Position numbers and translations under genes: made by a program. A DNA stretch of 64,000 bases from contig RXGA01000002.1 of the NCBI GenBank assembly GCA_004028775.1, positions 248,001-312,000 of the forward strand, in the 5' to 3' direction. A model generated the notes under the pieces. It had not been told where the DNA came from. It ran no database searches and saw nothing but the letters and a program-made list of their open reading frames with translations. The stretch is from Candidatus Methanosuratincola subterraneus. Its GTDB lineage: Archaea; Thermoproteota; Methanomethylicia; Methanomethylicales; Methanomethylicaceae. Shown here piece after piece: positions 26,028 to 33,812 of the stretch. Every line of letters begins with the position of its first letter. Within the stretch, counting starts at the first letter, position 1.

Positions 26028-28360
26028 ATCTTGCTCCTGATGACGACTATGGCGTAGATCGAGGCGATCGCAGCGATCAGCGCGAGCACCACCGCGATCC
26101 AGACCGGAGTCATGTCGACAGGCAGGAAGCCCTTCACCGAAGAGACATCAGCCTTGATCGTGCCGACGTCGGTCTTGACGGTGGCGACGTTGCCGTTGAT
26201 CGCGGTTACCGTGCCGTTGATCTGCCCGAGGATCGTCTGGACGGTTGCCATGTCGCCCTGGAGTGCTACGACCTTCGCGTCGAGGTTGTTGATGCTTGTC
26301 TGCATCGTGCCAAGGTTGGTCTGGACAATCGCGATGTCATCCTGGATGGCTACGAGCTTTGCATTCAGGCTCGAGAAGGAGCTGTTCATGTAGTCCATCA
26401 GCTCGGCGAGGATCAGGTCACCTGCAGCGGAGACTGTGAATGTGCCATATGCATAGACCGGGAAGTTGCCAGCAACGATCCCGTAATCGGTGTAGTTGTA
26501 GTAATCGTAGATGTCGCACCTGTCCTTGATGTAGAAGGAGACCACGTGCTTGCCAGGGTAGAAACCGGCCTTCACGAGCTGGACTGCGATGTCACCGGTG
26601 TAGTTGGCAGCCACCTGACCGTTTTCACCACCAACCGCCACGAACTGGTTGTCTACAGCGACCCAGTACTTTACGTTGTACGACATGTACGGGGCGTCAA
26701 GGTCATAGTTGCTGAAATACCACCAATCGTCATTTGGACCTTCATTGCTCACAAGGAAGCCACAGCCATACACCCAGAACGTAGAGCCGTCGCTGTTGAA
26801 CGACGCTGGATCGACCCAGACCTTCGGAGTCACCGTGAACTCAGTTTCGATATGATCATCGTTCGGACCGAATACGAGCGGGCTACCGTTGATGTCGCCG
26901 ATGTATACGTAGCGAGGACCACCCGCGGAGTGCGGAACGGTCACTGTTATCTCGAAGTTAGCGCTCTGCACCGTGAAGTTGGCCAAGACGACAAAATCGT
27001 CGTCAATTCCGTCCTGGTTTTCATCATCGAGCAATGCTGGCGTGTAGTCGAAGAGGACGGTTATTGTTTCGCCGACAAAGTCAGCCATGTTGGAGAACTT
27101 GAGGGTCACCTGGTCGCCGCAGCCGCCCTGTCCAGGATCGAACTCGATTTTCGGTACCTGAACCACGCATACGGTGAAGTTGTACTCGACATTGTTGTTG
27201 TCAACCACCCTGAAGTAATATGTGCCCGACGCTAGCGACATCGGTATGGTTATGGTGTAATCTGCAACTCCTCCGCTCTGGTTGAGCTGAATCTCCTCTG
27301 AGTTCAAGAGGGTCGAATTGAGGTATACATTTGCATTTCCGTTGTACGGGAACCACTTTAGGGTGATGTTGTAAGACTCGCCAGTGTAAAGCACGATCGT
27401 ACAATTATCTTCGCAGTAGTAAATACAGCCGTGTGGCACCAGGAAGTATTGGGAATCCTCGCTCGCTATTGATCCACATTGCCATGTTTCGTTGTCAAGC
27501 CAGACCTGCCTGAAGTACTCATCGAAATAGAACGTGTCGACAGTTGCACCAGTTTCATCGATGACTTCAATTGTCACCGTTTCGTACGGATCTTCTTCCT
27601 CATACATCACTTCACAGAGAACCTTCTTCTTGAGATCAACTATGGGGAATGTGTACGAGAAGCCGGTCCACAGCCATCCGGACTCGTTGTGGGTCTCGAC
27701 TGAGACGTTTGCAACGAACTCACCGTTCTGGGTTATGTTGTATGTCATGTCTGCTGGCAGGGCATATCCCGAAACGGTTACGGGGGTCCATGGCGCACCT
27801 TCGTTAGGAGTCATGTAGAAGGCACCGTCAAAGATGATCCTGTTAGTCGAAACGCCTACGTCAGAGGACGGTACTGAGGGTGTGGTCTCGGGGTTGACGT
27901 CGGTCACTTTCAGCCAGTAGGTGACGCCCCCCTGCACCATGAACGGCACTGTGCCGTTTATCCAGCCATATCCGACTGTGTAGGTATAGTTCCGGCCTTC
28001 CATGTCAAAGGGAGCAGGCGGTGTCATCGGATCCAAATCTTTCGCGGTCGCATTGAAGATGTCTCCGACATAGAACGGCCCAGCATACCACCGGTCACCC
28101 GCCGCCATGTTTGCATCTGCGCTCCCTGTCTTCGATAGCCAAAGCCAGACCTGACCTCCGGTGATCGTCATATTGCCGAGCCAGATGCTCACGTTGTATC
28201 TTGCTTCTACGGTCAATGGATCAGAAGTATTATTAGACATATACTCAAAGACAACAGGCCTCTCCGTGATAGTCGCAGCCACTAGAGGGAATGCAACGAA
28301 GATCGCTGGAAGCATCAGAATTGCCACAATAGATAGGCTAAAAATCTTCTTACTGTCCAT
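26018..28360 (-). CDS. Probable S-layer / major surface protein
   Basis: 780 residues. Signal peptide at about 6-30 (FSLSIVAILMLPAIFVAFPLV). The mature part is acidic, Thr/Asn/Tyr-rich, beta-rich and has many Asn-X-Ser/Thr glycosylation sites (NMT, NGT, NVS). Residues about 655-745 form a heptad-like coiled coil with repeated IQDDIAIVQTNLGTMQTS-type units, then a transmembrane helix (WIAVVLALIAAIASIYAIVV) and a short basic tail. A stalk plus membrane anchor is the architecture of archaeal S-layer or stalk proteins. Strong promoter and terminator support high expression. Assignment as the S-layer lattice protein is inference; a pseudomurein- or appendage-associated protein is possible. Confidence 0.7.
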   Translation of the reverse strand: MDSKKIFSLSIVAILMLPAIFVAFPLVAATITERPVVFEYMSNNTSDPLTVEARYNVSIWLGNMTITGGQVWLWLSKTGSADANMAAGDRWYAGPFYVGDIFNATAKDLDPMTPPAPFDMEGRNYTYTVGYGWINGTVPFMVQGGVTYWLKVTDVNPETTPSVPSSDVGVSTNRIIFDGAFYMTPNEGAPWTPVTVSGYALPADMTYNITQNGEFVANVSVETHNESGWLWTGFSYTFPIVDLKKKVLCEVMYEEEDPYETVTIEVIDETGATVDTFYFDEYFRQVWLDNETWQCGSIASEDSQYFLVPHGCIYYCEDNCTIVLYTGESYNITLKWFPYNGNANVYLNSTLLNSEEIQLNQSGGVADYTITIPMSLASGTYYFRVVDNNNVEYNFTVCVVQVPKIEFDPGQGGCGDQVTLKFSNMADFVGETITVLFDYTPALLDDENQDGIDDDFVVLANFTVQSANFEITVTVPHSAGGPRYVYIGDINGSPLVFGPNDDHIETEFTVTPKVWVDPASFNSDGSTFWVYGCGFLVSNEGPNDDWWYFSNYDLDAPYMSYNVKYWVAVDNQFVAVGGENGQVAANYTGDIAVQLVKAGFYPGKHVVSFYIKDRCDIYDYYNYTDYGIVAGNFPVYAYGTFTVSAAGDLILAELMDYMNSSFSSLNAKLVAIQDDIAIVQTNLGTMQTSINNLDAKVVALQGDMATVQTILGQINGTVTAINGNVATVKTDVGTIKADVSSVKGFLPVDMTPVWIAVVLALIAAIASIYAIVVIRSKIAA

Positions 28361-28406
28361 TTCTATTTCACCTATTATTTCGTGAAGAAGAGTATCCGTA
28401 GTTTAG

Positions 28407-28486
28407 TATATATACGTTATGTGTAAACTGAGGAGTATATACTGAATGTTGTGTACAATATATTATTAATATTGTAAATTGTGCAC
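28407..28486 (-). promoter_or_regulatory. S-layer gene promoter with nested inverted repeats
   Basis: TATATATA at 28407-28414 is about 47 bases before the ATG. Upstream on the minus strand lie nested dyads: ACAATAT/ATATTGT with a 7-base centre (28455-28475), inside GTGTACAAT/ATTGTGCAC (28451-28486, one mismatch). The outer left arm is the TTGTGTACAAT motif also found at the ABC importer promoter. Position suggests an activator or repressor site. Confidence 0.55.
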
Positions 28487-28498
28487 ATTCCGCCCGAT

Positions 28499-29080
28499 TC
28501 AGGAGGCCCTCTTCCTGAAGGACAGGAGCGCCAGGCCCTTCATCACTTCGCCGCCTTCCTTCTGATAGCCGATGCCGTCCATCGCGCCTTCGAGGAATCT
28601 GGCGAGCCACTCGGCACCGTCCTTTGAGAGCGACGTGGAGACGCACCTGAAGACGACCCTCTCACCGTCTCTCCTCGCTTCGACCTCGTTCAGGTCCCAG
28701 CGCATGACCCTCAGCATCGTCTCGAGTATTTGTATCGGGTCATCGTACTTGTCCCTTATGTAGATGCCGTACGTCCTGCCGCTGTCGTACCACTCCTTCA
28801 GCATGCTCTCGTCCCGACCGTTCCTCTCGCAGATACTGTTCATCACGTCCAGGGGCACGAACGAACTCCCCAATACGCGCTGGACATGCACCATCTCGAG
28901 GAGGTCGGCGATCTCCCGGTAGGCAAAGCCGAGGCGGTCTATCCTGAGCGCCTGCGCGAGGAGGTCCTCAATGAACCTGACCGTCGACTCGCCCCTCTGC
29001 TTCGATATGAGGGCGACCTTATCGAGCAGGTCCTCGGATATGTAGACCAGCTTCTTGCCCCTCTTCTCAGTCTCCTTCAA
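28499..29080 (-). CDS. RHH-like putative regulator, paralogue 1
   Basis: About 193 residues, not a known named family to me. The N-terminus KLVYISEDLLDKVALISKQR then a second helix (TVRFIEDLLAQAL) looks like a ribbon-helix-helix DNA-binding unit. The rest is an alpha/beta domain with EWYDSGRTYGIYI and SKDGAEWLARFLEGAMDGIGY, resembling a ligand-sensing domain. TTG at 29080 is chosen because GGGTGGTC precedes it and it lies just past the stop of paralogue 2. The two share the layout and several motifs. Sits directly upstream of the S-layer promoter in the same orientation. Confidence 0.55.
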   Translation of the reverse strand: MKETEKRGKKLVYISEDLLDKVALISKQRGESTVRFIEDLLAQALRIDRLGFAYREIADLLEMVHVQRVLGSSFVPLDVMNSICERNGRDESMLKEWYDSGRTYGIYIRDKYDDPIQILETMLRVMRWDLNEVEARRDGERVVFRCVSTSLSKDGAEWLARFLEGAMDGIGYQKEGGEVMKGLALLSFRKRAS

Positions 29081-29081
29081 C

Positions 29082-29750
29082 TCAAAGACCACCCGACCCG
29101 CCAGAGGCACTCTTCCTGTACCGGTAGAGATGCCTTATGTTACCTGTCCTTACGCTCTTCTCTACGGCTTCGTAACCAGACGCCTCGAAGGCGCCGCTCA
29201 GGAAGGTGGAGACGAGCTCGGATAGCTCCTTGGACAGCCGAGGGCTGATGAGGGTGACCCTCGCCTCCTCCCCTTTCTCCTCCACCGAGAGCTCGGCGAG
29301 GTTCCAGATCGTGGAGGCGAGCTCTTCCCTCAGATCTTCAAGCTGCAGCCTGGCGGACCCAGACAAAGACCCGGAACCGGAGATTGACCCGGGCGTGCTG
29401 CTCTTCAGCCGCATTGCCAGCCACCTTCCTGCTGCGTACCACGCCTCCATAGACTTCTCCTTGGAATGCATGAATGCGATCGTGTTGATGTCGGACCAGA
29501 GGTTCTCGAGGCAGAGGACGTATCCGCGCTCCTGCAGTGACTTCAGTTTTCCGCAGTCCTTGAGCGCGTCCTTCGGATTGAGGCCGAGGCTGTTGAAGGC
29601 GAGTGCAGACTCGAATGTCTCGTTCACCGTCTCGTAGAGTGTCTTGCCCTTGGACTTTGCCATAATGCTCATTTCCTCTAGCAGATCCTCCCTTGCAACG
29701 AAGGTCTTCCTCCTTTCCCCGCCCAACGAAAGCACCTCTCTCCAGCTCAC
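29082..29750 (-). CDS. RHH-like putative regulator, paralogue 2
   Basis: 222 residues. N-terminal RRKTFVAREDLLEEMSIMAK and TLYETVNETFESALAF fit a ribbon-helix-helix fold. The C-terminal region repeats the paralogue-1 pattern: EAWYAAGRWLAMRL against KEWYDSGRTYGIYI, and STFLSGAFEASGYEA against ARFLEGAMDGIGYQK. A Ser/Gly-rich insert (TPGSISGSGSLSGSA) is unique to this copy. The stop lies 1 base before the paralogue-1 start, so they are one operon from a tandem duplication. A transcriptional role is inferred from the N-terminal fold only. Confidence 0.55.
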   Translation of the reverse strand: MSWREVLSLGGERRKTFVAREDLLEEMSIMAKSKGKTLYETVNETFESALAFNSLGLNPKDALKDCGKLKSLQERGYVLCLENLWSDINTIAFMHSKEKSMEAWYAAGRWLAMRLKSSTPGSISGSGSLSGSARLQLEDLREELASTIWNLAELSVEEKGEEARVTLISPRLSKELSELVSTFLSGAFEASGYEAVEKSVRTGNIRHLYRYRKSASGGSGGL

Positions 29751-29757
29751 GGACTAC

Positions 29758-29784
29758 AGGTCGATTTTTTATTTTATAGGTCGA
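29758..29784 (-). promoter_or_regulatory. Promoter of the RHH-like pair with flanking direct repeats
   Basis: On the minus strand the TATA box CTATAAAATAAAA is bracketed by two copies of TCGACCT (as AGGTCGA at 29758-29764 and 29778-29784), spaced exactly 20 bases. Two helical turns apart around a TATA box is a typical operator layout and would fit autoregulation. Confidence 0.45.
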
Positions 29785-29917
29785 CTTAATTAACTCTTTA
29801 GGAGAGGCACCGCTGGAGACTGATTGTGGACCGAAAATCACGCTCGTGCCGATGGTCCCCAAGAATTCTTTCCGGAATGGGTTGCCCTACTGACCCGGGG
29901 ACGGGGGCGAGAGAAGC

Positions 29918-30712
29918 TTACTTGACCGGGGGATAGATCTTCAAAGTGCTCCCGTAGTAGGGGTCCTTCTTAGCCCCGTCATCCAAAGCCGCGAGAGCCT
30001 CGCCTGGGCTGAGGCCCCCCTCAACGATGTTGGACAGCAGCTCAAGGATCGCCCTGTCGGTCTGATCGAGGCTCACAAGCCCGTCCCATGCTATCACGTG
30101 CAAGGCGCCTTTCTGTCTCAGGGCATCCGCGAGGACAGTGTTGTTCAGGCCATAGCAGCTGCTCAGCACCAGCGTTGCCCCGTTGAAGTCCCCCTGCATG
30201 CTCCTCTTGACGAACTGGGGGCCCACCGTGAAGAGCATTCCCTCGGGCCCCTCGAGGGATATCATCCCGGGGGCCAGCTGGGACGTGTTCACCTCGTAGA
30301 CGTAGCGATACTGGGAGAAGGGCTCCGCTGTGAAGAGGAATACTGCCCCCCCTATCCCTTGGTTGATCCCGGCGTGCACCCTGAGGACGATGAGGTTGTA
30401 GCCATAGGAAGGCAGGTTCCTGTAAAGGGAGACGTTCACATCTGAGTCGGTGTGCAAGCCGTAGCTCACGTTGTGTTTACTCAAAAGAGCCACAGCCCGG
30501 TCGGTGAACTCCGGGCTTTTACTGTAGAACTGGTCCACGATCCCGACATACAGGGGGGGCTGGACCGGGTTTTTCGGCATCAGCAGGTACGCAGAAGCCG
30601 CCGCAACCGCCATGATGGCGATCACTGCCATGAGGAGCAGGGGGCCCCTGGACGGTCTCTTAACGGGCGTCTGGGGCTTTATGGCACTACGCTTCCGCTT
30701 CAAGGGCAACAA
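29918..30712 (-). CDS. Membrane-anchored caspase/CHAT-like cysteine peptidase
   Basis: 264 residues. A basic N-terminus (PLKRKRSAIKPQTPVKR) and one helix (about 25-45) place the C-terminal domain outside the cell. That domain resembles the caspase/CHAT fold: a strand ending in His (LIVLRVHAG, His113), a strand ending in Cys (TLVLSSCYG, Cys186), then a helix and strand like LRQKGALHVIAWDG and a D-x-T-D-like ILELLSNIVEGGLSPGEAL tail typical of CHAT domains. Several Asn-X-Ser/Thr sites agree with extracellular location. No partner with a death-fold or sensor is adjacent; a non-proteolytic homologue is possible. Confidence 0.6.
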   Translation of the reverse strand: MLPLKRKRSAIKPQTPVKRPSRGPLLLMAVIAIMAVAAASAYLLMPKNPVQPPLYVGIVDQFYSKSPEFTDRAVALLSKHNVSYGLHTDSDVNVSLYRNLPSYGYNLIVLRVHAGINQGIGGAVFLFTAEPFSQYRYVYEVNTSQLAPGMISLEGPEGMLFTVGPQFVKRSMQGDFNGATLVLSSCYGLNNTVLADALRQKGALHVIAWDGLVSLDQTDRAILELLSNIVEGGLSPGEALAALDDGAKKDPYYGSTLKIYPPVK

Positions 30713-30884
30713 CCCCGGTCGTTATATCCACAGTCAAGTCATAGGCGAAGATATAGCTTCTGTTGGAGCCGCAAACACCTATATTTTTCTATTGTTCGGT
30801 CATCCCATTTGCCAACGGGAGTGGGTTTTGGCGGGGCACTTGGAAACAAAACATAATAAAACAAAATGAAGAAAGGTGATAAAA

Positions 30885-31670
30885 CTAAGGCCCGTCATCC
30901 GTCCTCGCTGGCAGGATGTACCGCATGCCAGAGTGCTCCACCATGTCTACAGGCAGACCGTAGACCTCCTCGATTGTCTTGCTGTCGACGACCTCGTCCG
31001 GGCGGCCCTCCATGTGGATCTTGCCTCCCTTCATCAGGGCTATCCGGTCTGAGAAGAGGAGCGCGTGGTTCGGGTCGTGGAGGCTCATCACCACCGCGAT
31101 GTTGCGCTCCCTCGAGAGGCGCCTTATCGTCCTCAGCGTAGTCACCTGGTTCCGGAAGTCGAGGTGGGCAGTCGGCTCGTCCAGGAGCAGAAGGCGCGGC
31201 TCCTGGGCTATAGCCCTCGCTATTAATACGAGCTGTCGCTCGCCCCCGCTTATGTTCGTGTAGACCCGGTCCCGCATCCCTGAGATCCCTACGGTGGAGA
31301 GCGCCTCCTCCGCCTTTTTGTGGTCGGTTCCGGAGGGCTGCTGGAAGAGGCTGAGGTAAGAGATCCGCCCCATCAGGACCACGTCGAAGACCGTGAAGGG
31401 GAATGAGGGGGTGTGGGACTGGGGGACGTAGCCGACTGCCTTTGCGAGGTCGCTCCTCGTGTAGCTTCTGATGTCCCTGCCGCAGAGTAGGATCCTACCC
31501 GAGGTCGGCTGCAGGAGGGAATTGATGCACTTCAGGAGGGTGGTCTTGCCGGAGCCGTTCGGACCCAGGAGAGTGAGCACCTCGCCCTCCGAGACCCTCA
31601 GCGAATCCGCCCAGATCGAGAAACCGTCCCCATACGAGAAGCGGAGACCTGACACCGAGACTACTTCCAA
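30885..31670 (-). CDS. btuD: ABC transporter ATP-binding protein, BtuD/FhuC type
   Basis: 261-residue ATPase of the cobalamin/iron-siderophore importer family. Walker A GPNGSGKTTLL, ABC signature NISGGERQLVLIARA, Walker B RLLLLDEPTAHLD and H-loop MSLHDPNH are all present. It overlaps the 3-prime end of the permease gene by 10 bases. Cobalamin, heme, Fe3+-siderophore and molybdate/tungstate share this architecture, so the substrate is uncertain. Confidence 0.92.
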   Translation of the reverse strand: MEVVSVSGLRFSYGDGFSIWADSLRVSEGEVLTLLGPNGSGKTTLLKCINSLLQPTSGRILLCGRDIRSYTRSDLAKAVGYVPQSHTPSFPFTVFDVVLMGRISYLSLFQQPSGTDHKKAEEALSTVGISGMRDRVYTNISGGERQLVLIARAIAQEPRLLLLDEPTAHLDFRNQVTTLRTIRRLSRERNIAVVMSLHDPNHALLFSDRIALMKGGKIHMEGRPDEVVDSKTIEEVYGLPVDMVEHSGMRYILPARTDDGP

Positions 31671-32680
31671 GCAGAACCACCCCTTCGTTTCAGGAGATAG
31701 AGGAAGAACGGCGCCCCGACGAGCGTGGTGATGACCCCGACCGGCAGCTCGAAGGATGCCACGGATCTGGCGAGGTCGTCAGCGACCATGAGAAATATCG
31801 CCCCGAGGCTTGCAGATGCAGGAACGACGACCCTGTTGTCCGGTGTGCCGAGGAGCATCCTCACCGTGTGCGGGACGACGAGGCCTATCCAGCCGATGAC
31901 CCCCGCTACCGAGACGAACGCAGAGACCATTAGGGTCGACGCCAGCAGCACCAGGAACCTGTCCCTCTCCACGTTTACCCCGAGCGCCTTCGCCTCCTCG
32001 TCCCCCATGGAGAGGACGTTTATCCTCCACCGCATAAAAAATACTATCGCGAATCCTGCCAGGATCAGGGGGGCGATCTGGCTCAGCGGTCCCCAGCCGG
32101 TCACCGCTAGGCTTCCCATCATCCAGTACACGACCCCGGCGAGCTTCTCAGACTCTGTGAAGAACTTTATTATCGAGAGCAACGCCGAGAAGAGCGCGGT
32201 CACTATGACGCCTGCGAGGACGAGGGATATCACGGGCGTATCGCCCTTGCTCTTCGCAACGGTGTAGGTCGTGAAGAAGGCTGCAAACCCCATCGCGAAG
32301 GAGAGTGCCTGGACCGACCCCGGCAGGCCCGGGAAGTAGGCGATCCCGAGCGCTGCCCCGAGACCTGCGCCTGCCGAAACCCCCAGTATGTAAGTGTCCA
32401 CGAGCGGGTTCTTGAAGATACCCTGGAGGGAGGCTCCTGAAACGGAGAGGGCAAGCCCGCCGACGAGGGCCAGGAGCACCCTAGGCATGCGTATGTTGAA
32501 GACAATCGTCTCGTAGACCTCCGGCCAGGGTGCGCTTCCTGACGGGTCATAGAGGCGCTTGATGAGGATGCTGATCACGGTGGGGGGGTCTATCGAGTAG
32601 ACGCCCACGAAGAGGGACGAAACTAGCACGGGGAGGGGGAGTAGGAGGAGCACGGAGACGAGGAGCTTCCTTTTTGTCAT
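31661..32680 (-). CDS. btuC: ABC transporter permease, BtuC/FecCD type
   Basis: 339-residue permease with about ten hydrophobic helices, as usual in FecCD proteins. Motif LALSVSGASLQGIFKNPLVDTYILG is a hallmark of the family (first part VGGLALSVSGASLQG), as are GSLAVTGWG and GVIGWIGLVVPHTVRMLLG near the C-terminus. It lies between the binding-protein and ATPase genes, giving the order F-C-D on the minus strand. Confidence 0.93.
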   Translation of the reverse strand: MTKRKLLVSVLLLLPLPVLVSSLFVGVYSIDPPTVISILIKRLYDPSGSAPWPEVYETIVFNIRMPRVLLALVGGLALSVSGASLQGIFKNPLVDTYILGVSAGAGLGAALGIAYFPGLPGSVQALSFAMGFAAFFTTYTVAKSKGDTPVISLVLAGVIVTALFSALLSIIKFFTESEKLAGVVYWMMGSLAVTGWGPLSQIAPLILAGFAIVFFMRWRINVLSMGDEEAKALGVNVERDRFLVLLASTLMVSAFVSVAGVIGWIGLVVPHTVRMLLGTPDNRVVVPASASLGAIFLMVADDLARSVASFELPVGVITTLVGAPFFLYLLKRRGGSAWK

Positions 32681-32716
32681 CTCAAAACCTCTTTAAGAAA
32701 AGAAAAGGGGGATTTA

Positions 32717-33766
32717 TCAGCTTTTCAGGTACCCGTAGTACCCGTCCATGAGCTGGTCCCTGACCGATGTCCAGTTGAAGGAGGCGAAGTGCGAGGGCTG
32801 TATGCATGCGGCGAGCTGCAGCTCGCCGACGGCCATCCTCGGGGTCCAGTCAAGGTAGCTGGAGAGGTCATAGGATCCGGTGAGGACAGGATAGACCCGC
32901 CCCTCCCTCACCGCACGGAGGCTCAGCCAGTTGGTGTCGTTCATCGAGCTTATCTGGGAGGATAGGGTCGACTGCGTCCTCCCGACTATCACGATGATGT
33001 CGGGGTCCCAAAGGAGGACCTGCTCCATGTTCACCTTCACCCAAGACTTGTCGCCGAATCCCTCGTGGGCAACGTTGATGCCGCCCACGTCTACGACGAC
33101 ATTCCCCCAGCTCGTGTTGGAGTAGGTGTATATCAGCCCGTCTTTCCAGACGTCGAGGTTGCAGATGAGGACGCGCGGTCGATCATCCGAGGGTATTCTG
33201 CTCGCATTGGTGATCAGCTGCGAGTGGAGGCCGTTTATGTAGCTCGCGATCGACTGCGCCCGCTCGGCCTTGCCCAGCGCCTGTCCTATGATCACCGTCG
33301 CTTTCGCGATGTCCTCGAAGTTCTTTGCGAAGAGGGTGATGACAGGGATCCCCGCACCCTCGAGGCTTTTTACGATATCCTCTGCCTTACCGTATCCATA
33401 GTCCATTATAACGAGGTCTGGCTTAAGGGAGAGGACGGTCTCGATGTTTACGCCCGAGAAGATGTTGCCGACGACGGTCTTGTTCTTGACCGAGTCAGGT
33501 ATGAAGACCGAGGACGTGACGTAGCTCCCGATTCCAACGATCTTGTCCTGTGCCCCGAGCACGCAGGCGATCTCAGTCCAGTAGGACTCTAAGATCACGA
33601 CCCGGTTGGCTGTGTAGTTCATCCGTACGGTTCTGTTCGACATGTCGACTATCTTCACGCCGGAGTCGCCGTTCAGGTACCCACCTGAGAGGAGGATAAC
33701 GACCGAGGAGACCGCGATTATAGCTACTAATGCCACGGACAACGCTTTGACCGTTTCTTTCATCAA
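32717..33766 (-). CDS. btuF: ABC transporter substrate-binding protein, BtuF/FepB type
   Basis: About 349 residues. Signal/anchor helix at 8-29. Two Rossmann-like lobes joined by a long helix follow: NRTVRMNYTANRVVILESYW, then KIVGIGSYV, then LSLKPDLVIMDYGYG, the typical BtuF/FepB layout; the C-terminal lobe has LLWDPDIIVIVG and VYPVLTGSYDLSS. Starts ATG at 33766 or 33763. First gene of the importer operon. Cobalamin is the most likely substrate for an anaerobic archaeon but the sequence does not prove it. Confidence 0.9.
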   Translation of the reverse strand: MMKETVKALSVALVAIIAVSSVVILLSGGYLNGDSGVKIVDMSNRTVRMNYTANRVVILESYWTEIACVLGAQDKIVGIGSYVTSSVFIPDSVKNKTVVGNIFSGVNIETVLSLKPDLVIMDYGYGKAEDIVKSLEGAGIPVITLFAKNFEDIAKATVIIGQALGKAERAQSIASYINGLHSQLITNASRIPSDDRPRVLICNLDVWKDGLIYTYSNTSWGNVVVDVGGINVAHEGFGDKSWVKVNMEQVLLWDPDIIVIVGRTQSTLSSQISSMNDTNWLSLRAVREGRVYPVLTGSYDLSSYLDWTPRMAVGELQLAACIQPSHFASFNWTSVRDQLMDGYYGYLKS

Positions 33767-33812
33767 GAATCACCAAGAAGGTGTCGGGGGCATTTGATTT
33801 AAAATTTCCGTT

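Noticed and set aside
26009-27235. A 408-residue open frame on the plus strand opposite the S-layer-like gene
   Set aside because: Composition is rich in Asp/His/Arg/Val as expected from antisense of a Thr/Asn/Val-rich gene; no domain is recognisable.
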